The notes beneath the pieces are model-generated. The model saw nothing but the letters and a program-made list of their open reading frames with translations. It did not search any database and had not been told where the DNA came from. From Sacculina carcini (Eukaryota; Arthropoda; Thecostraca; Sacculinidae): a DNA stretch of 64,000 bases. This document shows positions 11,306 to 22,774 of this stretch, piece by piece; position 1 is the stretch's first letter, and the number at the start of each line of letters is the position of its first letter. Location of the stretch: contig OU696578.1 in assembly GCA_916048095.2 (NCBI GenBank), positions 3,888,906-3,952,905 on the forward strand, in the 5' to 3' direction. The translations under genes were made by a program, and so were the position numbers.

Positions 11306-11731
11306 TGTGGTGGCGTAGACCACATTGAATTTTAGAGTCAGATGCACGACAACAGTATATTCTTATCACAGCCAATACCAGCAAACAATTGCCTGGTGAC
11401 CGGAATTGTGCCGGGTTATATATGCTCGGTCACATGACCTTTCACACGGTCACGTGATCATTCACACGGGTCATACTCACACACACGCTCACACGCAGTC
11501 AACAGTACAAGTGCATACACACAGACATACCAGTTAAGTAGACACATACATCCAGAACACACACAAGTGGCTGAAGACTAACTACACACAGACATACTAT
11601 TCACTTGGCATATATACACACCAGACACGCACACAAACGGGCGAAACGTACACACACACAACATGACACACTAACACACGCTCGCAAACATACAAACGGC
11701 GAGACACAAACATACAAAGTATGACGCCACA
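11306..11731 (-). repeat. 5' LTR of the CsRn1-type element
   Basis: The 426 bp right-hand copy; it should carry the promoter for minus-strand transcription. About 98% identical to the left copy by eye. The flanking TCCT at 11732-11735 completes the target duplication. Confidence 0.92.
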
Positions 11732-12740
11732 TCCTTATATGCACTCAGAACGCTACTTACAAGGATATTTTAGGTTACCTTTTCATGAAAATAGGTATAC
11801 TTTTTTCTATTTTTAGGTTACTTTTTGAAAGCCCTAGTTATTACTGAAATTATTCATGGGGATGTGAACGCCAAAACTCACTAAACTACAGGACGCACAT
11901 AGAAACAGATACACGTGTACTTAAAGTGAAACGCGCGTGGGGTATGACTGTCTCACAAGACCGCACCATTCACCCACAGAACACTCGATATCCCCCACGT
12001 GATATCTTCAATCCTCGTCAGCGCCATGCGAACACAACACTGTGCAATCAGCACCTTGCGAACACTGGACAGAATTCCTAGCTAGCAAATACAACACAAG
12101 ACGCTTAAGCCCATATATACTAAAACGAATCTCACTACAGTGATATAACCGTACCGCAAGTCGATTTCGAATTCCTATAATATAAGCATTTCAAAAGCTC
12201 AATCCAAATATAATCTAGCTTGACGAAAAATCGATACTCAAACACTAAACTGTGCAAACATTTGATGTTCATATGAAAATATATTGCCTTATTGGTGTAA
12301 CGTATTTAAGTAAGAAAAAAAACTACATAAATACGAATAGATGTACATATTTTACTGAATATATCCACTAAACCGAAACCTCAGACCGCATCGAAATGTC
12401 CAGGATGATGATGTCCAGAATCATCTGTTTGATGAACACAAAGTGGCTGCACAAATCACACTTGACACGAAATTTGACAAATTCACACTGCATTCTAAAC
12501 CACTCTGAAGTGAAAATCACTAAATACGTCAATTATCGCCAAGAATAGCACGCGAGAAATCAATAAACACATGAAAACACTAACCACGTGGGCTCGGTAG
12601 CGTGCAACCGCATTGACTGACAGTTGAAACAATCGCCAGTACACTGCAACGTGGCGATGACGTCATACTTTCGTGAAAGGGCCTGTATCTAGATGGCGTT
12701 GTTCAAGCACACACTTATATACAAGGGAAAGTGGTAGGGC
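11732..12740. repeat. interspersed module, copy 2, right part, with DNA-element end
   Basis: 11732-12172 is the continuation of the module interrupted by the Gypsy element. 12173-12397 matches 27650-27870 in reverse. 12398-12735 matches 6100-6430 in the same orientation and includes the TIR sequence GACGTCATACTTTCGTGAAA. The unit is thus a longer member of the same transposon family as 4668-6396. Confidence 0.75.
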
Positions 12741-12821
12741 AGCCAACAAACAAACACACACATGTACACAAATACATGGACGTAACTTAATCATGAGAAA
12801 GACAAGCCAAGCTCTTATAGG

Positions 12822-13065
12822 TCACCTGAATGACACCTGAATGTGTAATATTTATCAATATGGACACCATTATCAGCTACTGGCACGTTTGCCATCCAGA
12901 AATGATCAGTACTTGCAACATTGACGCTCTAGGAATCTACACAAAAGCATATGTTATGGAGCAAGCTTAATTATCGCATTACAGCGCCATCTATCGGCGA
13001 TCGCCTCGTAGTTATATGAGATTATACCTACGCTTCAAAATGAATTGAGGTAATAATTTTATGAG
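12822..13065 (-). repeat. U1-gene 5' flank repeat, inverted copy
   Basis: Reverse complement of the U1 5' flank at 24360-24560. It lacks an adjoining U1 gene and runs directly into the DNA-element end on its left. It shows the simple, unexpanded form of the segment that is palindromic in the first copy. Confidence 0.75.
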
Positions 13066-13167
13066 ATGTACAGATTTAAGGGGTCCCTGAAAAGGTCCTA
13101 AGGGGTCCGCCACTTCTCTCGCCAACCTTAGGAGAGAGGATAGAATGTACCCGTTTTCTTTCACTTT

Positions 13168-13690
13168 AGTCAGGTGCCGAACTGGATTAGAAACCCTTTC
13201 GCACACGGGGTAGGTGCACATCTTGATATAAAGTCGCAAGAGGAACTCATTGAAATATCAAATAATGGGGGTATGAAAGTAAAGTTATCTACCCTCCCAT
13301 TGCCAGAGTTCTGGATTTACTCAAGAACAGAATATCATGCTCTGGCTGAGAAGGTTCTTAAATACATTCTGCCATTCGTCACAACCTACTTATGTGAAAA
13401 TAGATTTTCCACACTGGCAATACTCCAAGCAAAGCACAGAGCATGCCTACAGGTAGACAACGACATGCGTTTGGCACTAACTGACATCAAACCCCGCATT
13501 GATCAACTGTGTAGGAACCATCAAGCTCATCCAGCCCACTGATCAAGATATGTTTGATAGCTATAGTGCCCTGGTGCGTAACAATGGCTACATTGTAAAT
13601 AATAGCATACCTTGTCACAGAAGCGCCATTAGCGCCGTAACTATGTATTTCGGTCAAGTGATTACGTGTACTTGTGTTATGTGACCTTTT
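13168..13690 (+). pseudogene. hAT transposase C-terminus, ZBED5/FAM200-like
   Basis: The frame to 13539 reads NWIRNPF, then SQEELIEISNNGGMKVK, FWIYSRTEYHALAEKVLKYI, LPFVTTYLCENRFSTL and LALTDIKPRIDQLC, ending QAHPAH. This block is the hAT dimerisation region in the form found in ZBED5/FAM200-type proteins. Only about 120 residues remain; the catalytic DDE region and BED finger are absent, and the segment starts without an ATG. The DNA to 13690 is probably its 3' trailer. A domesticated gene is unlikely given the truncation. Confidence 0.85.
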
Positions 13691-13843
13691 CGAGTGACAC
13701 GTAGATCTTTAGGTTTCCAGGTAAGTAGAGGTAAGTGATATGTAATTCTTAGGTTTAGGCTTGTACGGTTTGTTTCTCTTGTGTGTAAATATATTGGGTC
13801 ATTGCTAACGCCTCTTCTGTGCTGGTGAGCCGCGACACTATAT
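13691..13843 (+). other. probable 5' LTR end of the mag-type Gypsy element
   Basis: The DNA just before a likely primer site (13845-13857, TGGCGACGAGGAT, a form common in mag/SURL-type elements) should be the LTR end. I could not find the matching 3' LTR, so the left boundary is unresolved. Confidence 0.45.
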
Positions 13844-13844
13844 C

Positions 13845-13857
13845 TGGCGACGAGGAT
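13845..13857 (+). promoter_or_regulatory. putative primer binding site of the mag-type element
   Basis: TGGCGACGAGGAT lies 46 bp upstream of the gag start, where first-strand synthesis should be primed. The priming tRNA was not identified. Confidence 0.5.
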
Positions 13858-13903
13858 TAAGAACTCGATTAAATTTTTGTAGGTTATTCTCATTGCAATT
13901 ATA

Positions 13904-15748
13904 ATGGGAGATAACGGAATTTCGCCACCATCTCAATTTTTGCCACGCCCAGGCAAGCCCTTGGTACCCTGGAGCGAGCGGCAAGAGTCGTTCGGCAAGT
14001 ATTTGCAGGCAATCGGCGGCGACACGTTCATGGATGCTCGTCGTCGTGCGCTACTGCTGCACTGCATCGGACCGGAGGCTATGCGCGCCTACAGGCCGTT
14101 CCCAGCACGAGCCAAACGAGACGGCGAGACAGAATACGACAGAACAATGCGGCAACTCCAACAGCACTACACGCCGAAGGTAAATATCATTGCGGAGCGA
14201 TTTGTTTTTAAACAAAGACGACAGCGTGACACAGAGTCGACTGCAGATTTCGTCTGGGCACTCCGCACGCTATCGCTCAACTGCGGGTACGGAGGACTCA
14301 CGGATGAACTGGTGCGTGACCAAGTGGTCGAGCACACGGTCCACAAGCGGCTACATGAGCGCTTCCTCCAGGAGCCGACACTGACGCTTAGTTCCCTGCT
14401 CCAACTAGCAGAGGCGTACGAGGCGTCACGTGAGGACTCATCCAAGATGACAGGCGAACCGCACAATAACTTTGGCGAGGTGAACATCGCAAGTAGAAGA
14501 GATAAGCAGCCTAGACGGACAGGAAACGACGGGGCGGCTGCCGAAAAGTGCTCCTATTGCGGTCGGCAGCACAAAACGCCGCAAAAATCTTTCTGTCCAG
14601 CGTTCAAGAGCAAATGCAACGCGTGTGGGCGGATGGGCCACTGGTCTGGTGTCTGCCGGTCAAAGGAGAAAGCGAACTCAACCAGCAAAACTCTGAGAGA
14701 GGTGACCATACTCTCCTGCCACGCTCCAAAGTCAAACAAAATTATGTGCGAGGCACTCGTGTCGGTGGATTCGGGTAAGTCGGCTCGTCTCTCTTTGCAA
14801 GTTGACACTGCAGCCAGCGTCTCTGTGATGAGCCTCCCACTGGCCAGAGCTCACTTCAAGGGATCAGCTGTGTCACCATCGGACACACGGCTGTTCGGAG
14901 TCGGCAAGAAGGAGATGAAGGTGATCGGCACGCTGTCGGCGTCGGTGACGGTGGAAAAACACACTGCGCAGAACAAGTTCTACGTCATAGACACGCCATC
15001 ACCGGAGGGTCTTCTCGGGCTATCGACGATGTCAGCATTGGGTCTGACGATCCGCCCACGAGAAGGAGCCGTATCGAACGTTACGACAGGAGGAGTGAAG
15101 AGGCTGCCAGCCATCAGCGGGCACCAGCATCGGATCCTGCTGCGCCACGATGCGGTGCCGGTACGATGTGCGCTGCGACGTCTCCCGCTTTCAATCAATG
15201 AGGAAGTGTCCAAGGAACTGGTCGAGTTGCAGAGCGCGGGAGTGATCGAGCCAATAGATGCGTCTCCTTTGATCAGCCCGACGGTAGTGGCGAGGCGCAA
15301 GGATGACCGCATACGGTTGTGTGTTGATCTGCGCGGTCTCAATAGCCAGATAGTGGCGGACGCACACCCGCTACCAACGATTACTGAGTTGCAGTCGCAG
15401 CTGCAGGATGCGTTTCTCAGTCGAATTGATCTGCGTTCAGCCTACCACCAATTGAGTCTCGCGCCGGAATCACGCCCGCTGACTGCGTTCATAACGCATC
15501 AGGGACTGTTCAACTTCCTGAGAGTGCCGTTTGGGTTAGCTTCCGCTGGCCCAGCATTTCAGAAGCTGCTCGATCGGCTACTCAGTGGTATCGCCGGAGT
15601 ACAGCACTACTTGGACGATATCGTGGTGTCCGGACGTACTCAGGCGGAACATGACGACCGGCTGGAGCAAGTGATGACTGCACTGAAAAAGGCCAACATC
15701 AAAATAAATCGCGAAAAATCGGCATTCTCGTGCAACGCGATAGATTAA
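13904..15748 (+). pseudogene. mag-type Gypsy gag-protease-reverse transcriptase
   Basis: One ATG-initiated frame of 614 codons. Residues 1-210 resemble a Gypsy Gag (WSERQESFGKYLQAIGG, FKQRRQRDTESTADFVWALR). A CCHC knuckle follows (CNACGRMGHWSGVC, about residue 243), preceded by a CSYCGRQH motif. The protease active site is LQVDTAASVSVM, with DTA where DTG is usual. Reverse transcriptase follows with RLCVDLRGLNSQI, FLSRIDLRSAYHQLSL, VPFGLASAGPAFQKL and catalytic HYLDDIVVSG. A stop after SCNAID at 15746 cuts the polyprotein. Gag and pol share one frame here, as in mag elements. Confidence 0.9.
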
Positions 15749-16740
15749 TGTGGATACCACATCGATAAAAAAGATATTTCACCTCTCCACAGCAATGTGT
15801 CCGCCTTCACTAACGCGCCAGCGCCATCTTCAGCCAAGGAACTGCACAGTTTTCTGGGCTTGTGCGGATGGCTCGCTCATTTTGTACCCGGCTTCAGGGT
15901 AAAAGCGGCGCCACTGTACGCGTTGCTAAAGAAAGATACACCGTTCCGGTGGGGAGGAGCCGAAGCGGACGCATTTCAGAAATTGAAATCTGATATAGCC
16001 ACCAGTCAGGCGTTGCAGCCGTTCAATCCGGCGCTGGACATTTTGGTGACCACGGACGCAAGCGAGCGCGGAATGGGCGCGATGTTGTCATAGTGTAACA
16101 GCGCCAGCGACGAACGAGTGGTCGCATTATGGAGTCAAAAATTCGCTGACGCAGAGGCGAAGTATTCAGTGACGGAAAGAGAGACTCTGGCTGCCGTGCG
16201 CGCCATTGAGCACTGGCAGTTGTTTCTTTGGGGGCGCAAGTTTACTCTGGGAACCGACCACTAAGCTCTGCAGGCGGTACTGTCGTCACACTACGGGGGG
16301 CGGGCTGGTGCGTGCATTGCTCGGTGGCGGGTTCGTTTCACAGAATATATATTTTCCGTGGTGCACGTGCCTGGTTCGCGGCTGACTGGTGCAGACGCAT
16401 TGTCTCGGTTGCCGATGTGTGAACCGTCCGTCGCAGAGGAGGAAGATGAGGTGATTGCGACAGTTGACAGCGGCGAGGACACCGACCAATCCATCACGCT
16501 TGATGAAGTCGCTGCTGCTTCGAGGCAGGACGCTCAATTGATCGCTGTGCGACGCGCTCTTGCGACAGATTTTCCGTCTCGCGAAAAAGACTGCGACGAG
16601 CACACCAGGCCTTCTTCCACGTGAAAGATGATCTAAGCGTGTCGTCAGATTTCGTCCTTCGCAACGGAAACCAAATCGTCGTGCCTCTGGTTTTACGCGA
16701 ACTATACGTCAAGGCGGCACACCAAGCACACGATGGAGCA
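15749..16740 (+). pseudogene. mag-type Gypsy RNase H and start of integrase
   Basis: Continues the pol frame after the stop at 15746. It holds the connection region (FLGLCGWLAHFVPGF), RNase H (LVTTDASERGMGAML, FADAEAKYSVTERETLAAVRA) and the ADALSRLP motif. Further stops occur near 16091, 16262 and 16621. The last recognisable pol sequence, LRELYVKAAHQAHDG, is the start of the integrase zinc-binding region. The forward element ends near 16735, where similarity switches to the opposite strand. Confidence 0.85.
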
Positions 16741-17040
16741 GTTCGCGATGCGAGGGAACGGCGGACGACACGGGGCGGCCGTACAAAAGCTGTACAGAAG
16801 AGCGACCGTCGGCACCTTGTGCGTTGCAGAGCTCCAACAGGCCGGCGACAAAGGCGTCTGTGTCAATGCTGCCGTTGTGCGCAGTCTTCTGAATGAGCCG
16901 CTTCACCCGTTTCACGGCGGACTCAGCGTGCCCATTAGAAGACGGGAAGTGCGGACTTGAGACACGATGGCGTATGCGCCAAAGTCGCAGAAACTCGGCG
17001 GTGTGACGCGCCGTGAACTGTGGACCGCCGATTGACGACA
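16734..17040 (-). pseudogene. integrase core fragment of a mag-type element, inverted
   Basis: On the minus strand it reads FTARHTAEFLRLWRIRHRVS, SSPHFPSSNGHAESAVKRVK, RLIQKTAHNG and VQLLYGRPV, the middle and Glu-containing part of a mag-type integrase. It abuts the forward pol of the same kind of element at the position where the forward integrase stops. It may be an inverted piece of the same copy or an independent fragment. Confidence 0.8.
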
Positions 17041-17045
17041 GTCAA

Positions 17046-17159
17046 TTTCAATTTCAATTTCAATTTGTCAATTTGATGTATTGCCACACATAGACAACAA
17101 ACACAGATTAATAAGGCATCGATTCGTCGAGCCGTGGCTCTTGGACGAACGGATAGTGT
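17046..17159 (-). mobile_element. LINE 3' end with (ATTGAA)n tail
   Basis: Minus-strand 3' end of the LINE at 18333-19335, separated from it by the miniature LTR element. It ends in a short AATTGA-type tandem tail at 17041-17073. Confidence 0.65.
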
Positions 17160-18332
17160 TGTAGCGGAGTAGTTAGGCGGCGCAATGCTGAGATGTTAAG
17201 CATCGCGCCGCCTCGCTACACCAGTGAAACACAAGTACTTCCACGGAAGTTTATTCGACGATTAAAGAATTACATGCATCTTACACACAAAAACACACAC
17301 ATACAAACACGCCAGATGTCGCAGCCAGTGCCCGTGGCGGCGCCTGGCGGAAGCGTCCGCAAACGCTTAAAGCCACGCCCAGTGGCGCGATGCTCCTGCA
17401 AGCCAGCAGCGCGTGAGCGCTCTGGAGAGAGCGGAGAGAGTGCAGCCACGTGGTGTGTAGGCAGCGGTGCCTTGCTGATACACCGCGCTACACATCTCCC
17501 CCCTAGACGGGCGGCCACGGAGAGGATGAACGGCGAATGTGGCTTTATTGGAACGATGTGGATCGGAGGACGAGTGGTGGAAGAAGTGTGTGACGATGAG
17601 GCGAACGATGTGATTTGCGAAAAGCGAGCGGCAAAATTTTGGAGCTGCAGGAGGCTTATGCGTTGTGGTGTGCTTGGCTGGGGTGGGAAAACTGAATGAG
17701 GCCCAGGCTGAGGCGCCGCCAGTGAGTCGGCGAGGCGCGCGTATCTGGAGAGCAGACGTCGTTGCCGGGGGCCGTCCAGCTTGGCTGTCACCCGTCGGAG
17801 CCGGCCGCTGTCGCTGCTGTGTCGAGGTGACGCGTCTGTGCAGCGATAGCGTTGATGGTGATGGCCGCGTGCAGCCTCCTGAGCCGGCAGAAAGTCTTGA
17901 CAAAAATCCGAAAATGATGAAGATAAGACGCGAGGATGAAGACGATGAAAAGCAAAGCAAACAAAACAGAAGGAAAGAGTGTTTCCACAGGGGTCACCAA
18001 TGTAGCGGAGTAGTTAGGCGGCGCAATGCTGAGATGTTAAGCATCGCGCCGCCTCGCTACACCAGTGAAACACAAGTACTTCCGCGGAAGTTTATTCGAC
18101 GACTGAATTACATGCCTCATACACACAAATACACACACACATACAAGCAAGCCAGATGCCGCAGCCAGTGCCCGTGGCGGCGCCTGGCGGAAACGTCCGC
18201 AAACGCTTGAAGCCACGCCCAGTGGCGCGATGCTCCTGCAAGCCAGCAGCGCGTGAGCGCTCTGGAGAGAGCGGAGAGAGTGCAGCCACGTGGTGTGTAG
18301 GCAGCGGTGCCTTGCTGATACACCGCGCTACA
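17160..18332 (-). mobile_element. miniature LTR retrotransposon (TRIM-like)
   Basis: Near-identical LTRs of about 333 bp (17160-17492 and 18001-18332) start TGTAGCGGAG and end CGCGCTACA, with a perfect GTGT target duplication (17156-17159 and 18333-18336). Only 508 bp lie between them. On the minus strand a primer site TGGTGACCCCTGTGG follows the right LTR, and a polypurine tract AGGGGGGAGATG precedes the left LTR, so transcription is minus-strand. No recognisable Gag or Pol is present, although Ser/Pro-rich frames are open. It is either a TRIM or an internally deleted Gypsy copy. Confidence 0.88.
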
Positions 18333-19335
18333 GTGTAAAGTACATTCAGTTGTACAATCATGTGAATGTGCTCATTTGTTTGTGATATTTATATACTTCA
18401 ATGGACAAATCATGTAGCAAACAACGAGAATCATATCTGGACTACATATGAAACAACACGAGACACTGCATCTAAGTATATGCAATTTACATGAATTACA
18501 TCGAAATAAGACGGTCTTTTCAACATACACCGTTAAATGTTTGAAATCATGTCGGCTAAAAAGTGTTTTTCAGAGCAAATTTGAACCCTTCCAGAGAATT
18601 TGTTTCATTAATACATTTTAGGCTTTGTGGAAGTTTGTTCCAAATTTCAGGGCCTTTATGCAAAAAGCAATTTCGAAACAAAGTAGTTCTCAATTTTGGT
18701 AGCATAATATCATATCTAATTCTCCTAATGCGATTAGAGCTGTTAGATGGAATAAATAATGTGTTATATGGGGATGCTTGAGAAATCTGTGAATCAGGAT
18801 GCTTGTTAAGTATTTTCGAATATAATTGAATGACATAATTTAAGTGGAACGATAGAGACTTCTGGTTGATTCGAATTTTTTCAGACCCATTTAACACCTA
18901 ATTACTTTGTTTTGTGCTACTGAGAGTTTAGCAACGAACAAGGGTCAAGTAAAGGACCATATGGATACACAGTATATTAGGTGAGGGTATACCAGAGTGA
19001 AATATAAACTTCTCATCGCATTATCGGTAAGGAATCTTTTAATTTTGTTTAAAACTCCACAAGTTCGACAAATTTTGTTACACATATTCAATTTGGTTGT
19101 TCCAGCTCATATGGTCGTCTACTAATATGCCCAAAAATTAAGTATATTGTGACTGTAACAAGACTTGTCCTTTAATTTTTAGATCCGGAAATGTTTCATG
19201 TCTGGAGCGATTCTGGAAGAAAGTGTGTTTTTTAATGTTAAGCTTCAGGTAGTTGCTCTCGATCCATTGATTAATTTTTCCAAGTTCAGTTTGGCATTTT
19301 GCATGCAGCTTATCTTTGTTCTCATCAGATAAAAT
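18333..19335 (-). mobile_element. LINE, C-terminal part of reverse transcriptase ORF
   Basis: Minus-strand frames give a non-LTR RT tail: INQWIESNYLKLNIKKHTFF, FLGILVDDHMSW, and at 18556-18897 the ending GPEIWNKLPQSLK with FKFALKNTF. Several stops and frame changes separate the pieces. The 5' side is cut at about 19335, where Gypsy integrase sequence begins; the 3' UTR is split by the miniature LTR element. Confidence 0.8.
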
Positions 19336-21440
19336 TAAACTACAATACGATCGGGACCCCCGTCATTGCAAAGACCAGCCGGAGCAGCTTCACCAGCTGG
19401 TGAGCGGAAGTGTCCCGGCCACAGTCAAACACCAGTGGGCAGTTGGAGAACCGGTCCGCGTACACGAGGTAGGTCGTCCCTGTGTGTTGGAAGAAATCGG
19501 CGGACACCGACTCGAAGGTACGTGTCGGGTGCGGTTCCGTCGTGTATGGCTCTTTCTGCTGAGGGTCCTTGTCTTTGAGACACTCCTGGCATGACGAAAC
19601 GGCCATGGCTGACGGCACTCAACGTCGGCGAGAGACGCAGCACGCACCGCCTCCAGAGTGGTGTCGACTGGCGATGTGCGGCGGCCTTCATCGTCCTCAT
19701 CTGAGAAGGCGTCTAGCGTCTGTATGAAAAAACCAGACCAAGAATCGTCCACGTCCGCGTCAGCACCGGCCGGCTGGGAGGGTGCGCGTGACAGGGCGTC
19801 GGCGATGTTGTCCTGTGCTCCTGGCCTCCAGCTGGCGACAAAGGTCAGGTGCAGTAGACGCTGACGCATGCGCTGCAGACGAGGATTGCAGATGTCTCCG
19901 AGCGCTTTTTCGTTCAGGATGGACACCAGCGGCTTGTGGTCGGTGACCACATTGAAGGTGGGCAGGCCAACCGAATATTGGTAGAATTTCTGGAAGGCCC
20001 ACACCACGGCCAACATCTCCAGCTCGCAGACGGCATAACGGTTCTCCGTGTCGGAGACAAATCGCGACCTATCCTGGATGAGCTGCCAGCGGCCCTTGCC
20101 GTCCCGCTGGCGGAGCACAAGCCCGAGGCCTTTCTGTCGTGCAACGTCCGTCTCCAGCATGGTGGGCCTTGTCGGGACGAAGTGGCCAAGCACGGGCGGG
20201 CTGGCCAACGCGCGTTTTACAGCCTTGAGAGCAGCGTCGTGTTGTGACGACCACTGCCACTCGACGCCTTTGCGGAGCAGCTGACGCAGGGGCTCTGCAG
20301 CAGAAGCGATGACGTCAGATAAGTCGCCAAATTGATTCGCCAAGCCCAAGAACGACCGCAGTGAGGTCAGGTCCGTCGGTGTAGGGAAGTCAGCTAGGGT
20401 CCGAATTTTTTTTCGTCGACGGTGAATCCAGATGCGTTGATGTGGAATCCACAGAAATTTGCGGATGTGGCGGCGAACATAAATTTTTGCAGGTTCAACG
20501 TGACGCCGGCGTCGTCGCAGCGTTGTAGTAGCGGCCAGACTCGTTGCAGATGCTCTTCGTAGTAGGCGGTATATACCAGCACGTCGTCCACGATCTTGCA
20601 GGAGTCAGGTAGGCCAGCCAAGGCGACGTCGCCCCGTCGGTTGAATTCGTCGCCACTGGAGACCAGGCCCATCGGCGCGCGACAGAACCTGAATTGGCCC
20701 CACGGGCTGATGAACGTGGTGAGGTCTCGGTCCTCGCGCCGCAAGGGCACCTGAAAGTACCCTTGTAATGCATCCAGCTGGGTGAACCAACGATTGTCGA
20801 GACCCATACTGCTCACAGCCTCCACAGGCGAGCGAACCGGATGCGTAGGCCGGCGAACGAAGCGGTTGAGGCGTGTGAAGTCTACCGTGAGTCGGCAGCC
20901 GTTTGGCGTGCCGTCTGCCTTGCGCTTGCCGACAACGACGATGGGTGAGCACCAGTCCGTTGGGTGGGAGACAGGCTCGATGACGCCTTGCTGCTGAAGC
21001 TGCTCCAGCTGCTGTTGTGCCTGGGCGCGATGACAAAACGGCACGGAGCGGGGAGCCGTCACGTTGTACGGCACCGCGTCATCGCGCAAAATCGATCCGC
21101 ATTGGCCCGCCTTTCATCTCCCGAAGAGGACCGTCCGTGGCGAACACACGAGGGAAGGCCGCTATAAGCTGCTCGCTGTGCGCACGACGGTCCGCCGCTG
21201 TTGGCTGAGCTGTGTTGATCCAGCGTGGGCATTGCCGAAGCGTGGCTGCCGGTCTAGCGGTCACCTGCTGCAGATGCTGTTCGTGAGACATATGCCGAGG
21301 GAATGCCCGGTGCAGTAGACGCAGCTCCACTGCGTCTCGCCAGCAGAGTGACCTCACGCGGCGCGCGGCCCTTTGCGGAAACGGTGATGTTAATAGCGGT
21401 TACGCGCATATGTTTAATGTCATCAATAACATCGCCGATA
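19336..21440 (-). pseudogene. Gypsy element 3: pol
   Basis: On the minus strand the reverse transcriptase at 21089-20394 shows CRLTVDFTRLNRFVRRPTHP, FTQLDALQGYFQVPL, APMGLVSSGDEFNRR and the catalytic KIVDDVLVYT (VDD rather than YLDD). The frame then shifts into 20349-19390 with RSFLGLANQFGDL, RNase H (RYAVCELEMLAVVWAFQKF, NVVTDHKPLVSILN, DNIADALSRAPS) and, after another shift, integrase start (CQECLKDKDPQQ, FESVSADFFQHTGTTYLVYAD). Integrase is truncated at 19340. The VDD style RT belongs to a Gypsy lineage common in marine invertebrates and fish; assignment by motif memory only. Confidence 0.87.
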
Positions 21441-21442
21441 TA

Positions 21443-22449
21443 CTAGCACAAAGCAGGTGTATTGACATCCACAACACCGTCAACATCATCATCAGTGTCA
21501 TCGGCGACGTCTCTGACAAAATTGTCCCGACGACGGCCAGCACGGGGCTGTGATGAGCGGCAGACGTGCACGTAGTGCCCGTGCTTTCTGCACCGACGAC
21601 ACAAACTCTCCGCGGCGCGGCGCGGGGCCGACTGGTGATGCTGCCCACACCGCACACAACGGGCGGAGCCATCGTCGCGATCTGACTGTCGGCTCAGTTG
21701 ACTGCGCATGCGCGGCTGCTGACGGCGTACAGCAGCGACCTCTGTGCGGGGAACCGGGGAACCAGTCACATCGGCCGAGGCGCTTCGCATAGCTGCAGCG
21801 TTGAGGCGGCCGACTTAGCCGATTGACACATTTTGAGTGCCTTGTCCAACGACAGGTTCCTGTGCGCGACTTGCAGGTGCTGGTGCAGAGCGGCAGAGTC
21901 GGACGTCCCCATCACCAGCTGACTGCGCAAACGCTCGTCGCGACAGGCAGCGCAAAAATCGCATCTAGCAGCTATTACTCGCAGCGAGCGCAAGAATTCG
22001 CCCACATTTTTGCCGTCATGTTGTCGACGGGCGAAGAAGCGCCGGCGTTCCACCAGCACATTCTGCTGCGACTGCTGGTGCTCCTCCAATAGGCGGATGC
22101 AGGCGGGCAAATCAGCCGTCGCCGGCAGCGTCAGTGAGTGGCGGATGACGCGGCACCACTCGTCGTCCAGCAGTGTCGTGAGCAGCGCTTGCTGCTGGGT
22201 AGGGTTCATGCGTTCGCTGCCTGACAGCGTGGTGTATGACAGCTCGCGCTCCTTCCAAGAGGCGAAGTCGCCCGCCGATGCAGCGTAGGTCAGACGGGCT
22301 GGTGGCTGACAATGAGCCATGGTGTGTGCAGCGACTGCAGGTGCGCTGGCGGGGGCTGCCATTGCAAGCTGCTGGCGAGCGAGCTGAGTCACCAGCTCTG
22401 TGAGCTGGTCCCGCTTCTGCTGTTGGTCGGCTTGCAGCGGCTGCGCCAT
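21443..22449 (-). pseudogene. Gypsy element 3: gag
   Basis: The likely start is the ATG at 22449 (MAQPLQADQQQKRDQL), although the frame is open further upstream. The capsid-like region contains FASWKERELSYTTLSGSERM, LTTLLDDEWCRVIRHSLTLP and FFARRQHDGKNVGEFLRSLR. A frame change near 21775 leads to a nucleocapsid frame with CRRCRKHGHYVHVC. Recognisable protease with DTG is not visible between gag and RT and may be deleted around 21360-21440. Arg/Gln/Ala-rich composition and high GC set it apart from its neighbours. Confidence 0.8.
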
Positions 22450-22769
22450 GTACAATATATTATAGCACTCAACACAACTATAACAATAACAATACACCAA
22501 CAATACAATGATACAACGCCACGACACACACACCACCACTGCTGCACACACACTGCCTGACGGCCGTTAGCGTCACCCACGCCTGGTACGCTCGCGCCCT
22601 CTGGCGGTGTAGCCACACACTACACTAGCTATTCCACCCCGATTTTAGAAACAAGAAACAGGAGTTTTACGGGTTCAATAGTCAGCTGCTTCTGGACACT
22701 TTCTTCTTCTTGAGCCTTTTTTCTTAGTGACATTTTCCTAAAATTATTCGTGATTTACGTTTTCTAGTG
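22450..22769 (-). other. leader and possible LTR region of Gypsy element 3
   Basis: DNA upstream of gag on the minus strand. An LTR or primer site would be expected here, but I could not identify ends or a second LTR copy. Confidence 0.35.
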
Positions 22770-22774
22770 GTTTA

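Larger units (their letters stand above)
6949..11731 (-). mobile_element. CsRn1-type Ty3/Gypsy retrotransposon, near complete
   Basis: Two direct 426 bp LTRs (6949-7374 and 11306-11731) start TGTGGTGGCG and end GACGCCACA; I count about eight differences between them. The insert is flanked by TCCT (6945-6948 and 11732-11735). The primer site beside the right LTR is complementary to a tRNA-Trp 3' end. Gag, protease, reverse transcriptase, RNase H and integrase follow in Gypsy order on the minus strand. The coding region carries stops and frameshifts, so the copy is probably defective although young by LTR similarity. Confidence 0.92.

Noticed and set aside
17193-17960. Ser/Pro/Arg-rich frames inside the miniature LTR element
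   Set aside because: Open on both strands because of GC-rich composition; no domain or zinc motif seen; they run across LTR boundaries.
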